Of a DNA stretch of 64,000 bases, positions 22,504 to 35,500 are shown one piece after another. The notes beneath the pieces were generated by a model. It ran no database searches. It was not told where the DNA came from and saw only the letters and a list, made by a program, of their open reading frames with translations. Position 1 is the first letter of the stretch. Each line of letters opens with the position of its first letter. The stretch comes from Typha latifolia. Its lineage: Eukaryota > Streptophyta > Magnoliopsida > Poales > Typhaceae. Where the stretch lies: assembly GCA_019914945.1 (NCBI GenBank), contig CM034099.1:19680704-19744703 (forward strand), given 5' to 3'. The position numbers and the translations under genes are program-made.

Positions 22504-22510
22504 ACCAACC
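22504..22510 (+). promoter_or_regulatory. AC-II element (proximal) of the PAL promoter
   Basis: A second ACCAACC, about 116 bases before the TATA box. Two copies at this spacing are typical of lignin and phenylpropanoid promoters. Confidence 0.6.
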
Positions 22511-22625
22511 ATGAAGTGACAAAACTTAGTCATATGCTCTTTGGTCCGAAAAATTCAAACTCGCATTAATTCAACCACCCACTCTTTGTTATTCCCCTCT
22601 CCCTCCCTCCTCTACCACCGCTGCT

Positions 22626-22632
22626 TATAAAA
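22626..22632 (+). promoter_or_regulatory. TATA box of PAL
   Basis: TATAAAA, 68 bases before the ATG at 22700. Confidence 0.65.
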
Positions 22633-22699
22633 TCCCAGTCTCCTCTCAATTCCAAGAGCAGCACACCTCAACGATAATCATCACCAATTCACATCAATC

Positions 22700-24973
22700 A
22701 TGGCTTCCCTTAACGACTCCACTCGCCCGGCCTTTTCCTTCCGTCCCCCAACCCTCCCAATTCCCACCGACGGCATCAACCCCATCGCCGTCTCCGGCAC
22801 CGCCCACATCCCCAACCCGCCCCACTGGAAAGCCGCCGCCGACGCCATGGCCTCGGCCCACTTCGACGAGGTCCACCGGATGCTCACCCAGTTCTCCAAC
22901 CTCTCCGCCGTCGAAATCGAGGGCACCAACCTCACCGTGGCCCAAGTCGCCGCCATCGCCCGCCGCTCCGAAGTCCCCGTCGCGCTGAATTCTGCAGCCG
23001 CTCGCACCCGTGTGGATGCCAGCGCCGCTTGGGTCGCCGAAAAGATTGACTGCGGGACGGACACGTACGGCGTCACCACCGGATTTGGCGCCACGTCGCA
23101 TCGCCGGACGAAGAAAACCTCCGATTTGCAAACGGAGCTCATTCGATTTCTTAACGCTGGGGTGATAAGCAAAGATCACCTCCCGCCGAGTTACGCGAAG
23201 GTGGCTATGCTCGTCCGCACGAATACTCTGATGCAAGGGTATTCCGGTATCCGTTGGGAGATTCTTGAGGCCATGACCAAGCTCATGAACCATAATTTGA
23301 TCCCCAAACTCCCCCTACGTGGCACTATCACCGCCTCCGGCGACCTCGTGCCGCTGTCCTACATCGCCGGGGTGCTCACCGGCCGGCATAACTCCAGGGT
23401 GGCGACGCCGGAAGGCGAGGAGATCACGTCGACCGAGGCGTTGAAGCGAGCGGGAATCGGGGCGCCGTTCGATCTACAAGCCAAGGAAGGGCTCGCATTG
23501 GTCAATGGCACCGCCGTGGGATCGGCGGTGGCGGCGACGGTGTGCTACGATGCAAACATACTGGCGGTCTTATCCGTTATCCTATCCGCCATGTTCTGCG
23601 AGGCGATGCAGGGGAAGCCTGAATTCACCGACCCGTTGACCCACGAGCTCAAGCACCACCCGGGCCAGATAGAGTCGGCGGCCATCATGGAGTTCCTCTT
23701 GGACGGCAGCGACTACATGAAGGAAGCCAAGCTCCGCCACGAGCGCGAGCCGTTGACGAAGCCGAAGCAGGACCGGTACGCTCTGCGCACTTCGCCGCAA
23801 TGGCTCGGCCCTCAGATTGAGGTAATAAGAATGGCGACTCACTCGATCGAGAGAGAGATCAACTCCGTCAACGACAACCCCCTTATCGACGTCGCCCGCG
23901 ACATCGCCCTCCACGGCGGCAACTTCCAGGGGACGCCTATCGGTGTCTCCATGGATAACCTCCGTATCGCCTTGGCGGCGATAGGGAAGCTAGTCTTCGC
24001 GCAATTCTCAGAGCTAGTATGCGACTACTACAACGATGGATTGCCTTCCAATCTCTGCGCCGGCAAAGATCCCAGCTTGGACTACGGTCTTAAAGGAGCG
24101 GAGATCGCCATGGCCGCCTACTGCTCAGAGCTCCAGTACTTAGCCAACCCGGTGACCACCCATGTCCAGAGCGCAGAGCAGCACAACCAGGACGTCAATT
24201 CCCTCGGCCTCATCTCCGCGCGCAAGAGCGCGGAGGCCATCGAGATCTTAAGGCTCATGATGGCCACTTACATGGTGGGTCTATGCCAAGCTATCGACTT
24301 GAGGCAGTTGGAAGAGAATCTAAAACAAGTAGTCAAGCACGCAGTCGTGCAAGCGGCGAGGAAGGCGTTGTACGTCTCCGACGACGGCACCTTGTCGGAT
24401 GCGAGGTTCTGCGAGAAGGAGCTCCTCCAGGTGGTCGAGAGGCAGCCGGTTTTCTCTTACATTGATGACCCAGGGAACCCAGCATACGCTCTCATGCTTC
24501 AATTGAGGGAAGTGTTGGTGGATAAGGCATTGGAAGGGAGCGAGGAAGGCATGGCGGCGTTCAAGAGGATACCCAAGTTCCAAGAGGAGCTCAGGGAGAG
24601 ACTAAAGGAGGAGGTGGAGAAGGCGAGGGAGAGGTTCACGAATGGGGATTTCATTGTGGGGAGTAGGATAAGGAAGTGCAGGACTTATCCGGTGTATAAG
24701 TTTGTGAGGGAGGAAGTGGGCACGGAGATGTTGACGGGAGAGAAGAAGGTGAGCCCAGGGGAGTACATAGAGAAGGTGTACGAGGCAATTGGGGAGGGGA
24801 AGCTTGGGGAAGTTATCTTGGGGTGCGTCGGGACGTGGAGGGGGTCGGCGGGGCCGTTCACGCCGAGGCCGGAGGCCTTGTCACCGGCGAATCGGAATCC
24901 AGAGAACTGGGGGTGGTTCGACCAGATGAGGTCGCCGTCGGCTACCAGTGGCAGGGGGTATTGGAACCACTAA
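22700..24973 (+). CDS. PAL: Phenylalanine ammonia-lyase, intronless, divergent
   Basis: An uninterrupted 757-residue frame. PAL deaminates L-phenylalanine to trans-cinnamate, the first step of phenylpropanoid synthesis, as a cytosolic tetramer. Visible features: the catalytic Tyr in [17 protein letters not shown] (Tyr123), the Ala-Ser-Gly triad that cyclises to the MIO cofactor (residues 212-214, in [13 protein letters not shown]), the NDNPLID and HGGNFQGTP blocks, and [12 protein letters not shown]. Phe150 in IRFLNAG predicts phenylalanine rather than tyrosine preference (grass enzymes using tyrosine have His here). Most angiosperm PAL genes have one intron; this has none. The usual C-terminus ending in a GAPLPIC-like sequence is absent and replaced by a longer tail ending GRGYWNH. 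GC content is far above the surroundings. Two AC-II boxes lie upstream. Confidence 0.95.
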   Translation: MASLNDSTRPAFSFRPPTLPIPTDGINPIAVSGTAHIPNPPHWKAAADAMASAHFDEVHRMLTQFSNLSAVEIEGTNLTVAQVAAIARRSEVPVALNSAAARTRVDASAAWVAEKIDCGTDTYGVTTGFGATSHRRTKKTSDLQTELIRFLNAGVISKDHLPPSYAKVAMLVRTNTLMQGYSGIRWEILEAMTKLMNHNLIPKLPLRGTITASGDLVPLSYIAGVLTGRHNSRVATPEGEEITSTEALKRAGIGAPFDLQAKEGLALVNGTAVGSAVAATVCYDANILAVLSVILSAMFCEAMQGKPEFTDPLTHELKHHPGQIESAAIMEFLLDGSDYMKEAKLRHEREPLTKPKQDRYALRTSPQWLGPQIEVIRMATHSIEREINSVNDNPLIDVARDIALHGGNFQGTPIGVSMDNLRIALAAIGKLVFAQFSELVCDYYNDGLPSNLCAGKDPSLDYGLKGAEIAMAAYCSELQYLANPVTTHVQSAEQHNQDVNSLGLISARKSAEAIEILRLMMATYMVGLCQAIDLRQLEENLKQVVKHAVVQAARKALYVSDDGTLSDARFCEKELLQVVERQPVFSYIDDPGNPAYALMLQLREVLVDKALEGSEEGMAAFKRIPKFQEELRERLKEEVEKARERFTNGDFIVGSRIRKCRTYPVYKFVREEVGTEMLTGEKKVSPGEYIEKVYEAIGEGKLGEVILGCVGTWRGSAGPFTPRPEALSPANRNPENWGWFDQMRSPSATSGRGYWNH

Positions 24974-25857
24974 ATGGGTGTCAGTGTGATGCTACTTAAG
25001 CTTTCGTTACTAACGAGTTAAGTGTTTGCTTTTGTTCTCCGAAGATGGAATTCGTCATTGTTTCCATATGCTTATGGATTATGATTGAGAAGATGTATCC
25101 AAATAGTTTGAAATAATAAATAAATTAAGATTTCTTCGAATATATTTGCCTCGAAACTTAGCCCAAGCCCACCATTCTACGTAATTGGGCTGACAGGCCC
25201 AATTTGCATAATAGAGAAAAGATGGAACACCTTAAACCTCCAAATTGGACAAAGTGCGAGAGTAACAGGGTGACTCAAATTTTGAACCTTATCCGAATTG
25301 CTGCATTATTTAACACGAGTCCACTCCTATCCTATAGCATTGCATCTTAGTCCTGGTCCTCCACGCATACATATTTATTACCGACCGAACCTTTTTGAGC
25401 AAACTTACAGCCACCGTACGGATATCATCTTCCCAGTAGGCGTTTCTCTTCCATTTCAACGTCACTTTCGCCGCTCTTGCTCCTTTCCCGGTGCTACGAT
25501 CGACACTTGTCGGTTAACGGCACAAATTAACACACCCTTAACTAAATCCGTTCCGTTACTTTTCTCCTCAAGAAGCTTCCCCGTTTCCATTTTGTCTCCA
25601 TTACTTCCTCCCTCCGTCCTGCGAACCCTAACCCTAGAATTGTTCGCCGCCGCCGATATCAACGGCAAAGATGGCCGCGCTGCACGGCGAGAAGCACACA
25701 GGAGAGAGATACTCCTCCCGAATGAGTCTTCTTTAAATCTCAAGTTCGTATCTCTCGACAGCAAGAGAGAGGATAGATTAGGATTGGGGTTAGAGATAGG
25801 GCTTTGTTCTATCTCGCCGAAATGAAGGGAAGGCCGTAGACAACTACGAGGCACGAG
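24974..25857. other. PAL 3' region and upstream/leader region of the carrier gene
   Basis: AATAATAAATAAATT near 25112 may act as the PAL poly(A) signal. From about 25400 the sequence becomes C- and T-rich and holds the likely promoter and 5' untranslated leader of the carrier at 25858. An open frame at 25298-25825 has no recognisable protein character. Confidence 0.45.
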
Positions 25858-26943
25858 ATGGAGCTCCGGAAGAGGACGGCGGCGATGGGGTCGGAGTTAC
25901 AGGGTGAGGTGGAGGAATCCTCGTCGGAGCTGCAACTCCCGGCGGACATCGACTGGGAGAAGCTCGACAAGTCTCGCTTCTTCTTCCTTGGCGCAGGCCT
26001 CTTCTCTGTCGTCTCTGCTGCCCTCTACCCGGCCGTCGTCCTCAAGACCCGGCTCCAGGTGTCGCAGCCGCCGTTCCCCTCCGCCACAGCCGCCGCAGCC
26101 TTCATCCTCCGCCGCGAGGGTCCCCTCGCCTTTTACCGCGGTTTCGCCACCTCCCTCGCCGGCACCATCCCCGCACGCGCCCTCTACATGGCGGCGCTCG
26201 AGATCACCAAGAGTGCCGTCGGCACAACCGTCCTTCGCCTTGGCGTCTCCGAGCCCGCCGCCTCCACGGCTGCCGGCGCCGCCGCCGGACTTAGCGCTGC
26301 GGTCGCCGCCCAAGTCGTCTGGACACCAATTGATGTCGTTAGCCAGCGACTCATGGTCCAGAGCAATTCTTATCGATCCACTGCCTCCGGGTACCGCGGT
26401 GGCCTTGATGCTTTCAGAAAAATCCTAACTTCCGATGGAATTCGAGGTCTCTACCGTGGATTTGGGATGTCTATCTTGACCTATGCGCCATCCAATGCTG
26501 TATGGTGGGCGTCCTATTCCATCTCTCAGAAGATAATTTGGGGCGGAGCCGGATACTACCTCTGTCGCTACCGGTGTGGGGTTGAAGAGGTAGGCAATGA
26601 GGAGAAAGGCGGCAGTGGAGGTGGGGGCTTGAAGCCGGGGAACAAGACAGTGGTAGTGGTGCATGGATTGAGCGCTGCAATGGCAGGGGGGGCGGCGGCA
26701 CTGGTGACGATGCCATTGGATACAATTAAGACAAGGATGCAGGTGATTGACTGCGGGGAGGAGGGGCCGATGACAATCGGGCGCACAGTAAGGAGCCTAT
26801 TACGGGAAGGTGGGTGGGGTGCATGCTACCGGGGGCTCGGCCCGAGATGGGCGTCGATGTCGATGTCGGCAACTACTATGATCACTACCTACGAGTTCCT
26901 GAAGAGGCTCTCAGCGAAGAGGCAAGAGAGCCTTCCCACTTGA
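25858..26943 (+). CDS. Mitochondrial carrier family protein, SLC25A44-like
   Basis: A single-exon gene of 361 residues with the three-repeat layout of mitochondrial carriers. An acidic N-terminus leads to DIDWEKLDKSRFFFLGAGLF, typical of plant SLC25A44-like members. The signature of repeat 1 is YPAVVLKTRLQ (Pro58), which lacks the usual acidic residue. Repeat 2 has TPIDVVSQRLMVQ (Pro157) and repeat 3 has MPLDTIKTRMQV (Pro286), both with the acidic residue kept. A Gly-rich linker at about 250-260 separates repeats 2 and 3. SLC25A44 in animals imports branched-chain amino acids into mitochondria; the plant substrate cannot be told from sequence. The start is the first in-frame ATG after the C/T-rich leader; a second Met at residue 10 is possible. 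Confidence 0.92.
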   Translation: MELRKRTAAMGSELQGEVEESSSELQLPADIDWEKLDKSRFFFLGAGLFSVVSAALYPAVVLKTRLQVSQPPFPSATAAAAFILRREGPLAFYRGFATSLAGTIPARALYMAALEITKSAVGTTVLRLGVSEPAASTAAGAAAGLSAAVAAQVVWTPIDVVSQRLMVQSNSYRSTASGYRGGLDAFRKILTSDGIRGLYRGFGMSILTYAPSNAVWWASYSISQKIIWGGAGYYLCRYRCGVEEVGNEEKGGSGGGGLKPGNKTVVVVHGLSAAMAGGAAALVTMPLDTIKTRMQVIDCGEEGPMTIGRTVRSLLREGGWGACYRGLGPRWASMSMSATTMITTYEFLKRLSAKRQESLPT

Positions 26944-29578
26944 AAGGTATAGAGATGGATAAACTTGGAGGTCCTTCTACTTTTTCTTTTCTTTCATATG
27001 TATAGTGCTTATTTTACTTTCTTTCCTTCCAAAGAGAAGAGTAGTGAGATCCTTGTAGAGAGTTGGCATTGGGTTCTCCCCTGAAGCAAGATTTTACATC
27101 CAATGCTATCTTGTTTATCGGTTTTCCTATCTTGAGAAAAGGCCTTCTATTCTGAATAAAGGATTCTGAATGACTAATAATATGAGATTGGATGAGCATC
27201 ACATAGTTATGCTGGATTTAGAAAGACATGCTTATGAACAATAAAAATGGTTATGCAGCACTCTAGCCAATTTGATATATTCATTGACTTGCTAGTTTCA
27301 TTCAAGACTTTGTTATGCTTTATTCAATATTAGTGGTAGCTAGATTCGGAAGTACCTTGTCTCAGGATATTTTTTTTCCTTTGTACTAAATACAATGTTG
27401 TGAACATCTGAACAGAAAATACCACAATGCTATTCTGGTCTGCAATGATATTACTATCTTGATTATGTTGAAGATTTGGTTATGCTCCATCAATCACAAA
27501 CTAATTGTACTTTAGCAATAGCAAGAAGACTATAGATCTGCTTCTTCCAAGAAGGAATGGTCATTTTACTCTCCTTTAGAAGGTGCGCAAAAGATTATTT
27601 CAAATCTTTTCTTTTTTGAATGGTATTTGAAAGTCTGAAAAATGCTTTCCTATTATTGTAGAACATGTGTTTGTATGTGTGTGTACATTTGTGTGTTAGG
27701 ACCAGAATTTGGGGAAGCTGGTAAGATCTTTGAAGTTATTTTCATGGAGTGCTTAAGTTATAATCAGAACACCGTGAATTTTATGTGTGAAAATTGGGTA
27801 GGTATTGCTTTTGTTGATCCATCAATTTGGATGATGTTTAGTTGATCATGCGATGTAAATTCCTTTCAGCTCACTGATATTATTGTCTTGGACAATTTAT
27901 TCAGTGATTGACGGTATATTTTTAATAAATTCTGCCTGTTTTCTTTACCCTTCTTCATGATGTACTTTTTATATGGTGTAGCACTGAAAATCTAGTGAGG
28001 TAATACTATCAAAGGCTCTGCTGTACTACTTTGTTCTTTTTCAGCAGAAAATTACGTCCTAATAGATGTGTCTGCAGTAATTTAGTTTGCTCAAAGACAG
28101 TATGTTGCAACTTCTGGTCTGGTTCCCGAGAAATATATCAAATTCCAACCATCTTGCTTTTCTTGATGCAGATTGATTCACCAATTAATTGTGTGATTCT
28201 AGTTTGCAGTTATTTTAGATGATGTAAAGAATAATAGCTAATTCCATTTTACCATGTTCTGTTTTACCGAAAGCAGTTAACTGCTTTAAGAACTGGTAGT
28301 GCAAATCTTTCTTCCCCAGCAATGATAGTCCAAATTGAACTTCTTTCAACCTACTTCTTTGAACATGCAGAGGTTTAAATTAGCATATATTTTGATGTCT
28401 GAGTATCTGGTGATATGCGATGCAGTAGAATGTCAGGACATCTTATAACTCTTTGATTTGTTCTCCATTGACGTTATATTTATGCCTTCTTTTTTTTCCT
28501 TTTTATCTTGTTTCTGCAGACCCTATAAAGCCAAGTTAGCTGTATTCCTTTTGATCCAAATGATTACTGTAACCAGCTTAGTCCAATAAGTTTACGCGAT
28601 TGATTGGGTCGAATTTTGGATTCATGGTTCCGATGTTAATGTGACGAATCTCTTCTTGTTTGATGGATGAAGACCAACCATGTACATATACAGGAACAAA
28701 ATAGAGACAACAACTATATTTTAGTAACTAGTTACAATTAGTATTGACAGTTATCCAAAGAATTGTTTGCTAGACAAAACGGGGTTCAGATGGATGGGCC
28801 CGTTCTTATCCCAAGCAAGAGATGCCGATCTCTCCAGTCTTAATACTGGACGGTGGTAACCCTTCTTGCTCTGATATTTTTCGCTTTCTTTCATCGGGGT
28901 CCTTATAGATGTTCGTCATTGTATTGTAACTTTTGTTGATGAAAGGAAGGTGTCACTAGTATGACGTGCGATATATCGGATATTGTAATCCTAGTGAGGT
29001 GCTAATGATGTCTAATTACACCTTAAGAATAGAGAAAGTTGATTGTATTTTTATTCTTCACTTTGGTGGGTCATATAGGTTAGGTGGGTCGTATAGGTTA
29101 TTCCGAATCCGGAACGTCACGTCGGAGATCTTTCACCCAATGTCGTTGTGCTTTGGTTGATCCATTTAACATTATTTTTGCTTGCAGAATCGTAGTTGAT
29201 GGTGAATTAAGTGAAAAATATAAGTACTAGTGTCCGTTAAAAATCATTATCAGCACATTACATCTAGTAGTATCTACCTAATCCTGGACGTATAACTTTG
29301 GACTGATTAACATCTCTAGTCGCCATAATGACATTATTTCTGCACATAATTTGACATCGTGCGCAAATTTCACGACTAAGCTATTCTGTGTGCAGGAAAA
29401 GCTTACTTGGGGAGAACAAAGGAGCATTGTTGAAGAGGATGGGAGAATGGCTACACTGTTACTTTTAAATAGACAGCACTGATGCACAAAAAACGTTATC
29501 TCCTACAAGCATAGCATAGTCACCCATCCATACAATATGCTACTTTCGTTCCTAGTTACAGGCATAAGAGGAACTCCT
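26944..29578. other. Convergent intergenic region
   Basis: Lies between the stops of the carrier gene (+) and the GIP1-like gene (-) and so holds both 3' untranslated regions. No further gene is recognised. Its composition is T-rich and resembles intron or 3' flank. Confidence 0.5.
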
Positions 29579-32500
29579 TCAAAAGTTGGTCGTCCAATTC
29601 AGATGACCAAGCTGCGGCTGTTGATAGGCCCCAAGCTGGGGCCCTGGCGCAGCCACACCAACCCCGATGCTTCCTCCCATGGGAGGCGGGGCCTGTTGGG
29701 GTACCAAAGGATGAGGACTGCCGATGGAGGTGGCCTGCGGTGGATGGTACAAACTTCCGTAATGTACATGAGACGATTGTGCTGTGGCATTGAAAGAAGG
29801 ATGGCTAGGATGGGTGGGCATGAACGCTGCATGTGGAGTCTGTCCTGGTAAGTTGTAATATGGTGATGCTTGCAAACTTGGGAGCTCTCTTGGCGTTTGA
29901 ATCCATATATCAGACGTCTCTGCCTGTAACATTCAAAATTATTATGAATGACTTAATGGATGATAGAAATGAGCAGCTAATGGAATAGCACTTAAAAGCA
30001 TGTTTCAGGCCATCCTATCAGAAAGTAGCACAGGAATAAGACTTGCATAATTTGCCAGGTGTAGGAGAATAAGAATTGGGAAGAAGAAAATGTCTGACTT
30101 GGCATAATTATGTGCTTCAAAGTTAATTCCAATAATTAACTAAAAAAAAGTTAATTCCAATAGATGTTAACAAAAGGCAAACCTCAGTGTTGTCAAACAC
30201 GAGTAATGAGCATCCAATCAAGGGAGAGCAGCTATTTAAACATAAAGACCTGCAGTCAGATCATACCTGTGGATTCGGAACATAGAGGCTGTTGTCTTTG
30301 TATTTGATCCTGGTCACATCCTCGATACTAGGTGCACCACCTATAGTACCAGGGGAATTGATTGTGAAACCAGCTGGATTGGTGTAATTTCCATATCCAG
30401 CGGTGCTACCAGGAGGAACTGATTTGTACTGTGAGTTTGTATACTTCACACCACCAGCAGTTAACTGGGAGCTACCCCCTGGCATTATAACATAATTGTT
30501 ACCATTCGATGGATGGGGATATGCAGGGTTAGCAGAATAGTTAGGCAAGGCCATTGGTGGGACATAGACAGGAGAAAAGATGTGGCGGTATGGCATAAAA
30601 TTTGGGTAGTGCGAGATGTGGACTTGCGGGTACAGCTGGGTAACCTGTTGCGGCTGAACTGGCTGTTGCTGCTGCCCCACAGCCATGGAAGAACTATTGC
30701 TGGCTGCATGCATACTCTGAGCCTGCAGAAAAAGAAATATGAACCTGGGGTAATATACCAGTGCTAAAAAATATAGAAGTAACATGCTAGATATATAAAC
30801 AAAACACCAAATCTGATGACTATTCACTTAATGACCCTCTAACTGCAACTGATATATGAAAGAGACTGATCAAAAGACAGTGGTAAGCTGAGAAATGGAC
30901 AGACCCAGATCCCCACAAATGCTTGGTGAGGTCCTGGCATTCTTTTGCCACTGCATGAAGCGATTTGTGATATCACAAATCAAATTCAATGGGACCAGAG
31001 CACCCTTGGTGAAAAGATAGGCCCTTCCATCACTGGATAAGAGCTGAGTCCATGACAATTAGGATAAGAGGGAAATATCAAAATAGTGAAAGCACAACTA
31101 CCTCAGATGTTGAATTTAATCCTTGGGAATGATGATTAGATTCCATCACTGTTTTGAGAAATGGAGTATAACTTGTTTGGCGATCATATGTCTGCTTCAA
31201 ACATAAAGTTTGATAACTTAGAAAAGAGGTATAGTCACCAACTGTTAAGCAGATAAACAGGATATAATGTTATCAAACAGTAAGTATCCACATGAACTTA
31301 TCTTCTACTTCTTCCATACATGCCTCAAAGTTCCAATTGTCAATTAAGTTTGAATTAAATAATCGTAAGTTCCTCTGTTTTGCAAACTAGTTACCAATTA
31401 GTTGCACTTACTGTGAAGTTAGGTAAGCTTGCAGGCTCTTGTAGTACTTGTGTTTCTGCAGAATTAAAGGGAGGGCTATTACTTCGAACCAACCCAATAT
31501 CTGCATAGCTTTCAACACCCTGTACATTGAAAGACTCATTTTCAGGCAGTGATTCTTCTGACTCTACAGCTGATGCGGAAGATTCAAATTCTGGTGACTT
31601 TGCATCATCATCCACATCTTTGTGCTCGGTATCAGGCACAACCTTGCTGGAATCCATGGGAAGTGATGATAATATACTGCCAGCAAACAAATTGAATATA
31701 CAATATAAATTCCCATATTCAGAATAAAAGAGCGCATGACTGACTTAATAAATTATAACTGGGCTCTATCCATTTCTCTCTCCAAACAAAAGTCGCAACT
31801 GAAACTAAACTACTTGATCATATAGATATGAAATGCAAGATATTATCTGAAAGACAAGCCTCAATTTGTGCACACTTTCTAAGACAGTTGATATCTCATA
31901 ATGTTACCATGCTGCAAGACTTTTAACTCTACTATGCTGATCTGATGCTAAAAGATAATATCATACAGAAAATAAAGGTGAAACTAGAAAAAAGTTACCC
32001 AACTGTTTAGAACTTTCAGATTCCTGAATAGCAGACGTTGCTCCTGCAACAGAGTCGAATCCAGCACCAAAACTGCCAAATGTCAGCCGTGTACGCTCTG
32101 ATTCTGGCACTTGAAGATGCAGTGGTATGATTACATGCTGGTCCTCAGATATATTAGCTTGTAAGAGTTTCTCCGACAAGCTCACAGCATCTAACATGTT
32201 AGCATTGCTAGTATTGTCAGTATGAGAAGCTGTCTGTTTTTCAATCACAACAGAACTGTCGATAGTGGGCTTCTGACATGTCTTCGGTTTCCACTCCATG
32301 TAGGGCTGCACCACTGCAGAAGAGCAATTCAGAATTACAACGTAACAAAACCAACAAAGGTACAAAACAAGTTCGACCATATATTTCACCAGAAGCTCAC
32401 ATCTACTTATTCAACTCAATTAATATTCTATCGTTCACATCTACTCTTGATTGACATTGTTCTGCAATAACAAGTAAACTTAAGAAACGGTCGCTAATAT

Positions 32501-35500
32501 TTATGTCAATTTGCAACATGCACTCCCTACATTTAAACAGTAAATAAGTTGCTAAACCACAGGATGACTCAGTTGAAAGAGAAAAAAGAAGCAACCTAAT
32601 AATCAATATACAAGTGTTCAATCCAGAGCAAACGTAGGTGAAATTAGCAAAACACATATGGTGTTCATTACACCTAAATATTTAGTTTATCATAAATTAT
32701 TTAGTATAACAACCGCATCACTAACAACCAACTACATCTTTAGTATTATAGATATGTATCAGGAGTCAGGACTTAAGGGAAAATAAAGTAAAATCTTCAT
32801 GATTGTTTAACACACCAAATTTCCTCCAATGATTTTAGCCTAATCATCCTTTAGATACATTGAAGATTTAATCAGCTATATGTGCACGAAAATGATTAAT
32901 TTCCTTGTGAGGCTTTTGCAATTTAAATGCATTTGATTTTTCGGTTTACAATAATGAACTCTAATGTGTACCGCATATATAAATTATGTGTATTTTATTA
33001 TAACAAAATGTATATTGACTATAAAAAATATATGGACCCCTGTTTTATATGCTAAATCAAAAAAATCAAATGCAATTAAATATACAAAAGCCCCTTTCCT
33101 TGTCTACGTTCTAAAGATTGACAAAAGAGATCTTACTTTTATAAGTTAACATAAGCAAATACTTACTAAACAGCATTTTTATTCCTAAAATAAGTGAATG
33201 ATCAATGAGGCTAATCGACATTTGCTATCTCCTGCAAATCTGAAACCCTCTAAACCAATTGAATGACAATATCAACTAGCAAACAGTGTTTCAAGTTTCA
33301 TCCCAACAGATACTAGGAAAGCAAGAAGTCAACTTAAAAGTTAAGTGTGATGGGTAAAATAAATGCACAACAAGGATATATATACTAAGATTATGTAATT
33401 GTGCTTATTTACTAGAAATATCCTAGTAAAACTACCAAGGTTTCAATGCATGTAGATCAATACCTTTCTGGCGACCCATTGATTGCAGGTGCACTTTATT
33501 ATAATGTTGGGTGCCTGAGGACGATCTACTAGTAGATGTTGAATGCATGGTAGACTGTGAAGCAGGCATCTGGATAAATTGACTTCCCTTAGACATGGAA
33601 GTAGAGTGGTCAGATGATCCTACTGAAGAAGAAATATCCTTCCCCATAGGATCTGTGGAACTCATGGAGGAAGGTGATTTAGTGGCTGAACGATCAAAAC
33701 GCTGCCTCCTAAGACCCTTTACTCCTGCTTCACGTCCAATAGCCCGGACTGTTCCAGCCAGTCTATAGTCCGGAGATGGAACATGAACTGGATCAGAAGA
33801 TGACGAGCATACTCCAGCCACAGAGCTGGTCAATGTCGGTTTAGAATGTTTCTGAAGATTATATTGGGATTTTCTTTTCGCCTGAGAATTTTGAAATGAA
33901 TCATGCGTCTGTTCAGGCAGTAATGGCTTACTACTGCCACTGGGATTTGCATCTGTAGAATGAAGTCCAGAGCCACTTAAGCCTTCTGACAAACGGTACC
34001 CATCCAAATTTGTGTTAGAAAAGAGCTTTTCATCAGTCAGAACCCCAGCAAAGCTGCCCAGATTAACAATGAATGAGCACAGGTATGAATATATCTACAT
34101 TTTTTTTTTGAGCAAATTAATGTAAGAAACAGACACACTACCAGCAGGATGGATAAGGCTTGCTGCACAGGAGAAATAGCACTGGTATCATTGATATACA
34201 TATATACCAATTAGACTAATTTTACAAACTTGCACATAAACCATATCAAAGAATATGGTATCAGCCTAATCAGCTATCATGTACAACAGAAGAAGTATCT
34301 AATATCTATATTTTACAGGCAATATTTTGTGCCAGTGGCTAATTATAGAACGATGCACAAACTGAAAAATAGAAATTCATGATCCACAAAACAAGATAGC
34401 CCGCAGAGCCTATCAAATAGCACAAGAATAATAAATCAGAGGTCCAACTTGACCTTCAGCATATTGAACAATTAAGATATAATAAACTTGAGTCCCTCTT
34501 CAGATAATAAAGGACAGAGATTGAGAGGGAACAATGTATACATATCTAGTCATTATGTTCTACATTCAGAAATAAAGATCAGACGACAGCTGAGATAGAA
34601 AAATACTACAGAAACAAGTCCAACTCTCTCTCTGCCCCTGAGTGTGTGTTTATATATAGTATACATATGTATGAGAAAGAAAACAGATCTACACACAAAT
34701 GTAGATAGATGTGGATAAGCATATTCTGTCAAAAGCTGACAATGTAGAATGTAGATGCATGCATTTACTTATGCGGCCTGATTATTTCTCTCAATGGAGA
34801 GAGCACTGTCATAGGCATAGAACTATTTCCACAACACTCAACAATAACACTAAGGAGCTGCAGATAAAAGTTATAAAGAGAGAGCAAAAGAAAGCACACC
34901 TCTTGTCAGGAATATTAGACAATAATTGCTCATTTCCAGAAGGTGGATGTTGAGAACTTCCCAACTTATTGTCCATGTTTTGGTTCACCCTGTTGTCCCT
35001 CACTACACGAAATTCCCGACTGACACCTGCATCTAATTATCTCTTATCCTTCAGATATAAATTCAAAAAGTTCTGATTCACATTTCTTTGTGCACTATTG
35101 TATCAAAAATCTACATATATCAGAGAGGACAGGCTCATGAAAAACATTACATATAGTAGAAGAAAAACATAGAGATCCATCCATTTGCTGTGACAGTTCT
35201 AAAAGACAAATTGGATGTGCAAGAAACAATTGGACTTCTTTCCATTCACTTACTTGCAACAAACATATTGTGAGGGAGTTATTGTTTGACCCAATATTTT
35301 AAAATGAGCCATCGGTTGTAGGCGGTCACTCCATGCATAACGCTTAGACAAAAGGTGAACGCTAAAATGGTTTAGCATTTTTTATATGTAAAATAAAATA
35401 ATTATATATGATAGTCTATATTATAATTTTTAATATATAATAATATAGTATATAAAAATTAATAATAATCCCCCAACTTGCTCTCCTCTCTCCCCTCAAA

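Noticed and set aside
22694..23293. 199-codon open frame antisense to the start of PAL
   Set aside because: GC-rich coding DNA commonly opens antisense frames. The translation is Gly/Asp/Val-rich with no family features, while the sense strand is a clear PAL.
25298..25825. 175-codon frame before the carrier gene
   Set aside because: It covers the promoter and leader, is low-complexity in places and resembles no family; likely chance.
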